Assembly (NCBI GenBank): GCA_940671915.1
Contig: CALNVZ010003433.1
Coordinates: 35,401,658-35,465,657 of the forward strand
DNA from: Paracentrotus lividus
Taxonomy: Eukaryota > Echinodermata > Echinoidea > Camarodonta > Echinidae
Reading direction: 5' to 3'
Length of the DNA: 64,000 nt
Shown: positions 18,324-32,500 of the stretch, piece by piece
How the letters are laid out: each line of letters starts with the position of its first letter
How positions within the stretch are numbered: the first letter of the stretch is position 1
Program-made: the position numbers and the translations under genes
Notes under the pieces: generated by a model
What the model saw: only the letters and a program-made list of their open reading frames with translations
Database searches by the model: none
Told to the model about the DNA's origin: nothing

Positions 18324-21300
18324 CTATAAATTGTGTGTAAATAAAGAAACAGTGATGGTGTCCATTACTAAAAAGAAGAGTGGTTTGGAGTGGTAGACAT
18401 CATGTTTATCCTGTTTTAAAAGGATAACAGGCCCCTTTTATGGCACCTCAGTCTGTTTCTTTACCCACTTCTCATTCCTCTCAGTTGTTGGAATGTTTCA
18501 TTAAAACTATTATATCAGTCTTTATTAAGCATCATTATCAGTTCTGTATCATTGCAGAAGGCAACTTAACCCTTATTGGACCGCCCCCCCCACTCGACAT
18601 TTTATGCAATAATTCTGCAACATAAAAGTTTTGCGCCGTGTCGTTTCACGAATTTTTTCTTTCAAGTCTCGCGCAACTTTTAAGACCAAATGCTCAAGTA
18701 CGCGGCTCTGAAATTACGCAACATTATGTAAGTGCATGTTAGACCCAAAATTGCTTTAAAATTTGATACAAATCCAATGCAAATTTCTGTGTCTAGCAAA
18801 AATTCATAACTCTGTAATTATTTCTATTTTCACTGATTAGAATCAATCGATTTCATGTTGTTTATGATAAAAAATGTTTCGTCGACAATTTCCATCGAAA
18901 AAACAATTAAAAACAAAAAGTTGAAAAACAAAGAAATACATCAGAAATTACAAAAAACAATAAAATACATAGAAAAACATTTTGATACCAAATATTTTTG
19001 ATGTGCATCTAATCAGAATACTACGAAGAGTCTCTAAACAAAAAATGAGCACTTCAAGGGCATTATTTAATGATTTACAGCCAAATTCTAATTTTATGCA
19101 CAAATTAGCATAATTAATTATTTAAAAATAAATTTGAATTTTTTTTGAACAATCAAATATACAGTTCTGTAGATTACTTCATGGGTGACGTTTGTGTCGA
19201 TTTTCATCATGATTGCGCGATCAACGGCCGAGATCTAAAGGGGGGAGCCCTTAAGGACCCCCTCAGTCTTTCCAGCCTCCAAAATACCCTAGTCTAATTA
19301 GGGTTTAATGTACCATAATTAGCATGTCGTCAAATCCTCAGTCACATTTTTCTGACAATTATATTAAGGCAATCTCAAGATGTAAGTAATCCTAAATTAA
19401 CCAAACAACCAGTATACTGTTCATTCTAAAGAGCATGTGCCACTTTGTTGTGCCCAATAGCAAGTGGCTGACACATATTTGGGTTAAATTATTGGAATAG
19501 GTACGTTGGTGTATGTGTCTATCAAGTTACTTTCATTTAGAAAGAGCTCTAACCCTAGAGTCGTCACCAAAAGTAAATTGAAAGGAATTATATGATTATG
19601 TTCTCATGTTGTTCCATTTACATACCAATATACCTACAAAAGATATGTTTATCTTCCATGTACGATTTGAGGTTAAGGTTTGAGTAAATAGTAGTCAGGA
19701 CCGTCAAATTGATGCAGCTCATACATCCCATTCTTGCCAGAATTCCCCACACACAATATCCCTCAGATACGGTGCAAAGTGTGGGCACGCAACTGATCAG
19801 TATGTTTTGCATGTGGTCCTAATGCTACATGTAATTCTCCTAGTCAAAAACAAACAGGTGCACATGTGTTCAGTATAAAAAGACTATGTTATAACATGAA
19901 ACACCTTGTTATGCTAGGAGTTGACTAGATACTGAATGGAAGTTTCATAAAGTGGTTCACAACGCTACAACCGGTAATGAAATTATGAACAATGTAACTA
20001 TCATATCATCATGATATTACCCACCTCGTTTAGAAAGGGGAAATAGCCGTAACCATCAGGTTTATGCGCCCTTAAACTCATCGCTGCATCCAGGCTTCTC
20101 ATTTTGCCCGTCTTGGGGGCCATATTGATGTCCGCTCCATTTTCGATGAGGACTTTGACGACGTCGATGCTACTATAGCGCAATGCCTTGGTTAGGGCAC
20201 TCTCGCCATCCTCAGGGTCAATAGGGTTCACGTTGCATCGGCCCTGTCATGATTCAACAAAAAGTATAATAAATAATATATCAAAGCAAGAGCAAACTGA
20301 GCAAACCTCTTAATGACTGTGTGTTATAAATAGCTAGTCTTAAATTACACCTTCTTGGATAACTATGTATTAATATTTAAGTGCATCAATTAGATTATAA
20401 TTTTATTTGTATTGGGAAACTAAAATGTTTGGATGGGAAAAGCACTTGGTTTGCTACTTGGTAATGATTATTGTGGTATAAATGTATTGAGTAGTGAATT
20501 AGTACAGTGTGTTATCATTCAAAAGGGTCTATTATCATAAGACCGCACTGCTCAGAATGTTGCATTATGGGTAAGGAATCAGGGTAGATTCAACACCACC
20601 CCCCCCCCCCTGCCTTTTTAAGGTTAACCTTATTCTCAATGGGCTTATTAAGAGCAAGTTTTGACTTCAAGGGAAGGGGCCAATTTAAATTCCCCTTATA
20701 TTTTTATTATAGAAATTGTAATCAAAGTGAAATTTTACACAAATGTTGATGCACATATAAAAAGTACTTCTGCATCTTTTTTTTTTTTTTAAGTTAACTT
20801 ATTGATCACTGTATTATAATTTGTGAAGGAAAGGTGCCAACTTTAATTAGTGGTATATATATTAGATATTTCACTAAAATCATAGTTCTGCATTTGTCTA
20901 ACCATCTTTATCAGGATCTCTGCACACTTGCTTGCATTTTCCTGGGCGGCTATTATTAGTGGTGTTTGGTCGTACAGGTCTTGAACATCCACAATCTTTG
21001 GTACCCGCTCAATTATTTTACTGACAGCACTAGAGAGAGGAAGAAAAAAAAAAAATCATAATTATGTGTTACATTGTACTTATTTAAGAAGAAGATCAAG
21101 TCGATAAAAACACTTTATCCAAAATCCATCTCATCCAAAGGCTTTGTTTTTGTAAAATATAGTTTTATTTACTACTTGCCATCAATAAGTCTCTAATTAC
21201 CACTGATTTATTATTTTCTTCCCACTTCTATCAATTCAGGCACTACTCATACACACACACAAACATAGTTTTGATCGATCTTTTAAAGCTCCACACAATC

Positions 21301-24300
21301 TACAATAAATTTTGAAGAAGCACTTCCTTGGAAGAAGAAGAAAGCAAAAATACTTCAGAAGAAAAACAAGACAAATACGACTGCGTCCCCTTAATTCAAG
21401 ACAATGACTTCTGTCATGTATCATCATCATGTTTGGAGTTCAACCTCAATAGTTTCTTGAAATATCATGATCACAAGGCAAATAACTGGAATTTCAAAAG
21501 ATGACCTCAGCCTATGACCCTTGACTTTTGACCTACATATATCAAAATCTAATCAGAGTGTCTTCCTATGGGTATACATAATATCATGAAGTTCACAACT
21601 CGACTGGGTGGCAATGTGGCAAATACCTGAAAGTTTACCTTGATGACTTTTGATTTTTGACTGTACATACAAAATATAATCAGGTGGTCTTCCAATGGTG
21701 ATACATGTACATGCAGGCATCAAATGGGAACTTGATATCACCAGTTATTTTTGAGATATTGCTAAAATAGGTAAGGGGGCATACAATGTATGGAGGGACA
21801 ACCTGAGGATGTGATGCCTCTGACACAAACTTGGGTGGAAAAACCTTGATAAACTTACTACGCATTTTTTGCTTCTACAGCGACATGTAAACATGTTCCA
21901 GCTTTGGTCAACAAATCAGCTGTCGCTTTAAAGTCTGTGTCCTTGCGCTCCAGGAACATATCCAAGATTGAGTTACGATCTCTTCGACAAGATTCTTGAA
22001 AAGCGGACATGGTTCCATATCCCTGTGAAATAATTGTAATGAATAATAATTTTTACATTGATATTGCATATTTATACAAATATTATACAAAACATTATTC
22101 ATATATTGTTGTACCACAATTTGAAGAGGTGCACAAAATTCTGTTCATGGTAATTTTTCATGTTAGTACTCTCCTTCCATTCAGCTTTTCCTTGATTCAT
22201 ATTGTAAATTTGTTTGAATAATTACAAAAGAATTTACTTAAAATTTCCAAATTTCTCACTCAATATTGTTGACTACGTATTAGCTACTTAAATAAAATTG
22301 AAATAATATTGAATGTAATAAATAGGCATCTAAATTACATAAATTATTTGATAAAAATAAAAACAAAATTAACTGCATAAAATTTGATATTGTTTTTAGG
22401 AAAAAAAAAAATTTGTGAATCAATGTTTGTGCAAAATTTTGCGACGATCAGACCTTCGGCAGCCGAGATATTGAGGGGGGGGGGGGGCACAAAATCTCCT
22501 CTTAAAAAAAAAACCAAGTCAGAATACATGTAGCTTCAAATAATTGACTACATTTAGAATGAAATTTGAAATCAATGAAATGGCCTACAAGACAAGATAC
22601 AAGATATTTTATTAGGTCTTTGTAAACGTAGTTACATAGAAATTTGTATTCCATTGGTATTGCAAAAGAAGTAAGAAAAATACATAACAAACAAGATCTA
22701 GACAGTATAGCAAAAAAAAGAAAACAAATATATGCGAAAGAAATCTAACGTAAGGTGTTGTCATTTGATTCTTCAATATACATGTATAATTATGTAAAAG
22801 TTTTGATATTGTTACAGAAATTCATTTTTATCATTATTAATAGGATTCATATTGTCACCAACATTATATTGTCAACATTAAGTTATTATTATTATAATTA
22901 CTATTATCCTCATCCATTATCATGATTATTTTGGTGATAACATTTCAGCAATAGTATGATTATTTATATACAATAGGCGTATATGTTGTTATTAAATGGG
23001 TCCAATATTTTTATTATAATTCATACAATTTATTCAATTCATACATACATAAATTGAATTGAATTGAACAAATATAATATTATTCTTACACTGGCATTCA
23101 CATCTGCACCATGCTGTAGGAGGAGTTCGGTACACTTCCTGTCCCTCTGGGCACATGCCACATAAAGGCTGTTTACCGTGTCTTGGCTTTCCGCCTCCAC
23201 ATTGGCCCCTTTCTCCAAAAGGTATTTTACCTTCTCGTCAGCTCTGCTGCTTATTCAAAGCAAATTCATAAATGACATTCGATTAGTTCAGATTTGCAAT
23301 TTCCTATAAACGGAGCATCATTTTTCTTATCAATTACACAATGGAAATTTAAATACAGACAAACACTACTTCTATACATTTTTCAGCAATTACCTCATTG
23401 ACATGCGAGAATGGACCTTTTGTTACTAATGCAAATGGTGCTCTTGTCCACGGACAGAAAAAGAGCCGAGTCTCATAATTTTTGCCAGAGCTGTATTTAC
23501 AAAATTTGAAGAGCATAATTAACATAAAAGTTTCCATAAATTTTCTCCTGCGACAATTGCTCTGCTGTAAATAAATTCCATACACTAATCGACCTAACCC
23601 TAACCCTAACCCTGGACATAACACTACATGTATATCCTACCTTAAACCTAACATAAAACCCTATTGCAACCCTAACCCTAACAGAGCTACATCTTGAACA
23701 AAATAATGGTATGATGTATGATGGAGATACCAAAGTCCACTTACTTTGTTTTCAACTGCTAAAAAGTAAAATAATTCAATATTTTTATCATTTTTTTTCC
23801 CCTTTATTGAATGTATTATATTCTAATCTAAGGAACATTTATAGAAAAAACATTGAGGGAAATATTTGGCAAATATAGAACTAAACATTACTTTAGTCCA
23901 TGCACATACAATAAACGAATGTAAGTTTTCATTCACCGTCTTAACCCTTAGCGTGCCACGGACACGTTTTCGTGCAATTGTACTTATTATCTATACAATC
24001 GTAATAATTCACTTTCTCTTTATTGCTGGCAGTATAGGCTTCGCAAATAGCACAGTCGATTGTATTGTGTCTGTGAATCAATTTCCAGTCATTTACACCA
24101 AACAAGACTATTTCATACCATTTGAAAAGATATTAAAAGAAAGTCTACTTTTTTTTGCTATAAATTAATCTGGCACGTTAAGAGTTAATAAAGTGTATTT
24201 TTGATGATTTCATGAAATCATAAACATACAAGAAACTAATGATTTTCCCCAAAGGTTTTGTGATATCTCCAATACGCTTGCTGTTTTCTCGATGAGTGCA

Positions 24301-26503
24301 CAAACTGCGTCACATCCCATGTAATAGAGGGTGCATGAACTATTGTACTGGGTGGACTAAGGTACCTCTGCCATACTAAAATTTCATTTGTGTAGCAATG
24401 AAACTTACAAGATGGTGCTGATCATGAGGGGGGTCATCTGACGGACACCCTGGGATTCAATCTTGGCTCCTCTTTCAAGCAACAGATCCAGCATCTCCTT
24501 GCTTCCTCTAGCAGCTACATAACAGATCAGTGACACACCTGGGCAACTCTTATAATGAACCTAACAGTTACGAAAGATAAAGATATCACAAAATTGATGA
24601 GAAAGATTTATTCAAACACCTCAAAAAGTTGACAATGACAATTTGCTTACCCTAATGGTGAGCAAACCCTCTTCTGCCACTAGCCATTTTCCCTTTTTTT
24701 TTTCTTGCTCTTTTTGGAGAAGTCTAATTAAATTGAGAAGTTTAATAGACTTACTTTTTTGTAGCTGAAAAGTCTCTCATAAACCATGGGAAAAAGGAAC
24801 ATGTTCATGTCTGTGAGTTTTTTTTCTTCATATATATACATGTAGCATCTGTCTAGCAATCAGGAAGTCTCAGGTTTAAATCCCAATGAAATTTAATTTT
24901 CCTTGTTCAATTTTCACATTACATTTTTCTAGTTAGTTTCCTTTTTTGTTCAGATTTTTTTTCTGTCGCAGAGGTGTATGATACACCATAAAAGTGTTAC
25001 ATAAATTTGGATATAATACAATTCAGGGCTGTTAAACTATAAAAAGCAAAAAAATGATATGAAATTAGAAATGATTTATCCCTTCTGGTAATTCTGGGAA
25101 AGTGCCAGTTACACCACTTCCGCTGCGCCACTTCCCTCACCCTCGTGACCCCCACTAATAAAGCCCCTTTATGCTTCATTTCCAGAATCTCCCCTATGTC
25201 TCATAAACTAAATGTAAGGAGAATTAATGCCAATTGGGTCATTCCATGGGGTTGGGGCAACTTTTCATGCACTGTCCCCTGGAATGGAGGTATTAACTTT
25301 TGCAGTTCACCATGAAGATTAATTCAGATGTGGTTAAGTTTTGAGCTGTCAATGATAAATTGCTCTCTTTTCTCAGTATAGACATTAAAATTGGAAATCT
25401 TTTATGGATTTCAAGCAACAGGTATACACAAATCTACCACCATTACAGGGACATCATATTGCTTTTACATGGACAAGAAATTTTCATGAGTCAAATTGCA
25501 ATATGCCATAGTCTTTGAGAAATAATACTGGATGGGACCCCATTTTTTGCTCATGCCATTATTGGAATATATTTGCCTGGTTTGAAAAAGATATGGATTT
25601 TGAGTTGTGGTATGCCACAAAAATTGCCCCAACCCTGTGGAATCACCCAATTGCTAGTGGGCGCCCTTCCCCATAATGAAATTTGGAGCGTTACACCTAA
25701 TCGCCTAACTGTCCGCTCTTCCACATGTAGTGTCTTAGTTTGTTCTTACCCATTCGGGATGTTTGTTCAGGATCTTTCTCACAGCCTTTACATTATCCGA
25801 CCTTACTGCAGATATAAGGCTCTTGAACTTATTTTGTTTGGTGCAAAGGCCTGCAAATTACGAGAAGAAAAAAAGAGGGCTAAATCTTTAAACAACATAA
25901 GATCTCAGAGAATCAGGCAGGAGGTGGAACATAGGGGTCGGAAAATTTGAAGTTTTAATACGTTTAGTTTAAGACTTCAAAAAAAGTATTAGAATTTTTT
26001 AATCATTATTAACTTTACGATTATCACAACCCCTTAAAACGGCATTTTGGAGTAGCACTCAAATTGGTAAATATTAAATTTACTACTGTCTTCATCATAA
26101 ATAAAGGTGAATTGAGGATTGTACAAATCATTTGATATAAAAAGGATGACTTCTTCAAACCTTTCCTGTTAGAACCGAGTGTATAATTGATACTTTGCAG
26201 AAGTAATTTGATCATTCCATCATCAAGAGGAGTTATGCAACTTTCCTGAAAAATTGGTAGTAGTAGTTGTTTTTTTGAGGTGCTATATAAAGAAAAAGAA
26301 AAAAAAAGGCCCAAATCCAGAGCTGACGGACAACGGACGAAAGGCATCTGGATCCCTAAGTCTTGCCTTCATCTCCGGTGGGAAAGACAAAAATTGTTGT
26401 TACTGAAATGTTGTCTGGAAGAAATAAACATAATTTATTTCTTAATTTGTTACTTAAAGTCTCTGAGATGCAACCCATGTCATTCATTAGTACGTTGGGC
26501 ATC

Positions 26504-26537
<34 letters not shown>

Positions 26538-29500
26538 AAATCAACAACACCACCAATCTCTATTTCCTCCAAATTACAAACTTTTGGTAAAACAAACCAA
26601 TTGCCTGACTTTTCTATCAAGATTGTATAAGCCTGCAAAATCACCAAAAATAATAAGCCTGATTTATTTTCAATTGTTTTCCGACAATGTGTTAATTAAA
26701 TGTGTTCCTTCATGGGGGAAGGGGGAGGGGAGTGGGAAGCACAGGCTTTGGAACATTTTTGGGATGGGGGCTCAATATATATATCTTTTTTTTGACATAA
26801 ACAATAACCCTTGTGGGTTGAACAGTTCCATAATGAACTTTACATCAATGTGTACCACAAACATTTTTAGCCATTTTTGAGGGACACGTATTAATGCTTA
26901 CACAAGTCCTATTCTGGATATATAAAATTACCTCGATATGCCATCTCGGCACGCCAGAAGACATTTCCTGGAAACATGTCTTCGAAGTCCCCATAGCTCT
27001 CTTCTATTTCATCCTCATCCTTATCCTCGGTGTCATTTTTAGAGCCTTTATGACAACGAGAGGCTACAATTGAATGGAACAAATTATTCCTTGATCAAAC
27101 AATTATATAATGGCAGTAGTTTTTCTTTTTCTGTTTTGTTACAAAACGATCATGGGCTTTAACTGCTAACTTTCCGCATAAACATGAAGAATTTCTCAAG
27201 TGAAAATTATGAATAGTATGTAGTGACCCAAGCGGAGTAAATAATGCAGGTACCAAATAATATGAATTGTTTATTCAGACATGAAAAAGTTTAAAAAGTA
27301 ACAATAAAAAATAAATACTTAAGTGTACAAAAACAAAAATAATAATGTGAGGTGGGTGCAGAACATATGATGACCCTCAAATAGTACATATACAGTCTGT
27401 GTCAGATTAAAAAGTACAAGTGGAAAACATTTTTTTATAGTATGAAGATTAATCACAGCCTGCCTTTGTTTGGTATTTTCATAAAGCAGGAAGATCAGAC
27501 TTTCACCTGCAATTTTTTTCATCACATTTGCTGTTGTAGTTTTTGAAATATGACTAGTTTTCTACAATTAAAGAAAAATCCATTTTTCGCACGCCGTCCC
27601 ATGCCTTTGTGTATAGGTTTCACATAATGGCCATGAAGTGCTCCATTTTGTTTTGTTCCTCGACGCACAAAATTTAGCATAACTTTTGTTCTACGACAGC
27701 AAATTAAACAGAACAAAGCGTATCAACAAGGAAAATCTTCTGGCTTTATTTTGGTACCACATACACACATTATTTGAAAATATTTCACACCTAAATAATT
27801 TTTTTTGACACAGACTGTAAATGAGACTCTATGGCCCGAATTCACAAAGGAGGTTTCAAAACCGTGGACTGAAACCGCGGATTATGTAAATTTTGTGTAA
27901 TTATTATGCTTAATTTGGCGCGTACTTTGAGAAAGGTCCAATATGAATGTACGATTTTGTCACAGAGCGCTAAATTTACGCTTGTTGCTATGGTGTAGTC
28001 TGCTGTTTATTTAAATTAATTTAAATAAACTATTGACTCAACAGTGGGCTCATTATTCAGAACTGTGGGCTCATTATGCTAAAACCATAGCAACAAGCAT
28101 AAATTAAGCGCTGTGACAAAATCGCGCATTCATATTAGACCTTTCGGAATGTCTGCGCTAAAATTAAGCGTAGTTATTAAACAAAATTTACATAATCCAT
28201 GGTTTCAGTCCATGGTTTTGAAACCTCCTTTGTGAATTCAGGCCTATCTGTCCCACATTCCTCTGTTAGACATTTTATTTCATTAAATGCTGCTCTTAAG
28301 TCTTTCTTTTCTATGGGATCCGCATGAGTGATACCAGATGATTCGTTAAGGGAAATTTTATATTACAAAAAATGATACCAATTAACTTGTTGCAAAGATG
28401 TAGAAGGATGTCAAATTCAAAACTGAAAAGTTGCTAAAACATCATTTTTTGCTGCACTAGCTCGAGATAAGTCCAAAATCACGCACCTGTACGTGTATAA
28501 GCTAGCGGTAGTCACCAGATGCACAATACATATCTTGTTTGTTCAAAGTCGGGTCAGCTTGTTGAGGCGAAATTTCAGCTGAAGCTTGAGCTAGAGTAGG
28601 ACTGCTTTCTTTTTTCAGGTTTTTACCGCATCCTCCAATTAGCGCGCTAATTTTTAGCTCAAGCTAGTGCTGCAGCGCCTAATGAAAGATACTTACCAAT
28701 TACAGGCAGATGATCTACATACACGTGTCCCCCAGAAGCCTCAAGGGTTAAGACAACAGGCACCTGTACAGGGTTACTAAGCTTAAGCTCATACTGCTTA
28801 TCTTCCCCTCTGCACCTGACATTAATCCTCCCTTTTCTAGGTTCTCTGAAGGGATCATTGTCTTTGATCACCTTCATGCTTCCTGGATCTGGATTGAGAG
28901 ATTTAAACAGGGATCGTTCTTTGATTACCTTTGTTACTTCTAGATCTGGATTAAGGGATTTAAACTAGGATCCTTTTCTTTGATCACCTGAATGCTCTCT
29001 TGATCTGGATTAAGGGATTTAAACAGGGATCCTTTTCTTTGATCACCTGAATGCTCTCTTGATCTGGATTAAGGGATTTAATCAGGGATCCTTTTCTTTG
29101 ATCAGCTGAATGCTCTCTTGATCTGGATTAAAACAGGGATCCTTTTCTTTGATCACCTGAATGCTCTCTTGATCTGGATTGAGGGATTTAGACAGGGATC
29201 TTTATATTTGATCACCTGCATAGAATTTTTTATCTGGATTAAGGGATTTAAACAGGGAACTTTTTTTATCATCTAATGCTTTCTTGATCTGGATTAAGGG
29301 ATTAAAACAGGGATCCTTTTCTTTGATCACTTGAATGTTCTCTTGATCTGGATTAAGGGATTTAATCAGGGATCCTTTTCTTTGATCAGCTGAATGCTCT
29401 CTTGATCTGGATTAAAGGATTTAAACATGGAACTTTATTTTTGATCACCTGAATGCTCTCTTGATCTGGATTAAAGGATTTAAACAGGGATCCTTTTCTT

Positions 29501-32500
29501 TGATCACCTGAACGCTCTCTTGATCTGGATTAAAGGATTTAAACAGGGAACTTTATTTTTGATCACCTGAATTGCTCTTTTGATCTGGATTAAAGGATTT
29601 AAAAGGAATCCTTTTCTTTGATCACTTAAACGCTCTCTTGATCTGGATTAAAGGATTTTTAAACAGGGATCCTTTTTTTTGATCACCTGAATTGCTCTCT
29701 TGATCTGGATTAAAGGATTTAAAAGGGATCCTTTTCTTTGATCACTTGAACGCTCTCTTGATCTGGATTAAAGGATTTAAAAAGGGAACTTTTTTTTTTT
29801 GATCACCTGAATGCTCTCTTGATATGGATTAAAACAGGGAACTTTATTTTTGATTACCTGAATGCTCTCTTGATCTGGATTAAGGGATTTAAACAGGGAT
29901 CCTTTTTTTAATCACCTTAATGCTCTCTTGATCTGGATTAAGGGATTTAGACAGAGATCTTTATCTTTGATCACCTGAATAGTATTTTTATCTGGATTAA
30001 GGGATTTAAACAGAGATCTTTTTCTTTGATCATCTAATGCTTTCTTGATCTGGATTAAGGGATTTAAATGGGGATCCTTTTCTTTGATTACCTTTACACT
30101 TTCTTGATACGGGATTCAAACAGGGATCCTGTTCTTTGATCATCTAATGCTTCCTTGATCAGGATTAAGGGATTTAAACAACGATCCCTTTCTTCGATTA
30201 CTACTATGTTTTCTTTATCTGGATCCACAGATTTGAATGTGATCCTTGGTTAATCACCTTCATTATTATTCTATCTAGTTCTACAATATAAATACATGTA
30301 GTTACAATCAATTGCAAATTGATATTAACCAATCTGGATACTTGTTTATTGGACTTTTTCCATAAAAGTCTCAAAGTGAACTAATCAGATTTGTTCCAAA
30401 TTTGCAATCGCTCATATCATGTTACATACATGTAGCTCTGATATCTTATCTATTTTGCAAAGGACATAAAAGCTCGAAAATGGTAATACATGTCAAATAA
30501 TAAGTTCCAATGGAAACAAATTATCAATGTTCTGAAGACAAAGTAGACATACAGTCTATTACACTTTGTCAAAATTGAGGAAGACATCCTTTCAATATGT
30601 GCTGGCTATGTTAACTCAGCATAAAAAATGGGAGTGTGGTTATCAGTATACAGGGTTTCAACCCTGAGAGTTTTCATAATGTCAGCGAGTATAATTCTTA
30701 GTCATACATGTAGTAAGGAAAACAAATGATTCTTGAAGAATTGGATATGTACAATGCCGAAAAATAGCAAGAGAAAATATACTCACTATCTGATTCTGTA
30801 TTTTTGCATGGATATTCAAAAACTCTTGCACCAGGAAATAATCCCTTTACCTCCCAGCGCATGGATGTACTTCGTGGCGGCATCTTGGGGCTGATAGATA
30901 AGGAGAATGAAAATAATATTTAAAAGATTGAAATTAAGAGATTGAAGATAATGTTTGGTTCAAGTGAAGCATACATCACATTCAATATAGTCTTTGGATG
31001 TATTACAAGGCTTAACCTGTTGGAGACGAGCTGATTTGGCTACAACACACATTTCCCATAGACCTCAGCCCGAATATATCCGGGCTCAGTCCCCAACGGG
31101 TTAAGGTTTTAGGGCATAAAGCAAAATGCAATCCTAGGATATGACGCCCAGTGTCCTAATAATAAAGTCATCTTGACCAGATGTAGACCCTGCGGTCTTT
31201 GGGGCTGTAACCTAGCTTGTGGTCCATATTCCAGTGACTTATATTCTAGACGATAACGATGTACATGTACGTTCCAAAGTATTTCAAATTTAACCTGTTG
31301 GAGATGAGCTTAAAAAAAAATTATTTTGCCGATATAATAGACCCTTTGCTGAGTTTGCTCTGCGACTTGTGCTTCATTTTGATGTGATGCATTACAGATG
31401 GTTTGGGCCCAAGCACCATTATATTAAGGAGACTGATAGCTTTTTGTCATTATAAAAAAAAATGTAAAAGCAATATTTCAATGAAAATGGTTTTTCATAC
31501 CCCATGGAAGATTGAACAGAAGATTTCACTCGCATGAATTGATGGGCGATGTCATGCTTGTCACTCATGTAGCAGTCATTACACAGGTCTACTGCAAAGC
31601 ATTCTATGCAGCGCCACCGAAGGCCGTAAATCTGTTCAGTATCGCAGCCGTCGCACCAGATCTTGAAATGATGAAAAGTATCTTTTTAAAAAACACAGTG
31701 GAAAAAATATTATTGTTACAATCGCACAAAGTTAAAGTTATTAATCCAAAGAAAAAGAAAAAACAAAACAAAACAAAACAAAAACAAAACACATGTGGCT
31801 GTGCATCATCCATTTATTTCAAAAAGCTGACCTCTATGACCCTTGATCTTTGACTTACATTATCCAAAATCTATACAGATCCCCTTCCTATGGTGACATG
31901 CAATATATCCTAAAGTGTGAAGTGTGAATAATGAGCTCAATACATTGAATTTCATTAGTTGAAATAGTATGTATACCAATATTTAATGAGATCTTCTCCC
32001 TACATATATACAGTACCGCCTGAGATCAACGTCACAGTTGATTGCAATCAAATGACATCATCCCATTCACTTTGTGCACTCCATTGATTACAATCAGCTG
32101 TGATGGTGATCTCAGGCACTACTGTACATTGTACATCTCCAAACTCCCAAGTTTTGTATCTCTAGTGGTTCTTGAGATATTGTTATAACAAGCAAACAGG
32201 ACGGACTGACATAGAACCATAAGACATGTTGTGTTGGTGCCACCTTCATTTGCATACGCAAAAAAGAAAGGGGATCGGAATGTCAAATCGGAAATATCAC
32301 ACTTTTCTTATTGTAAAGGAGTAACAAATGAAACCAATATCTTCAAGGCAACAGATGTTATTAAGAGATCAATTGAATCATTTTTCAAATTTAAAGTTTG
32401 TAGACTTGACTATATTTACCTGCTAAAATCCTCCAGTTTATAGAGAAAACGTTGTCCAGTATCCTTAGGTCACAGACTGAGTCCTCATATCCTGCACGAT

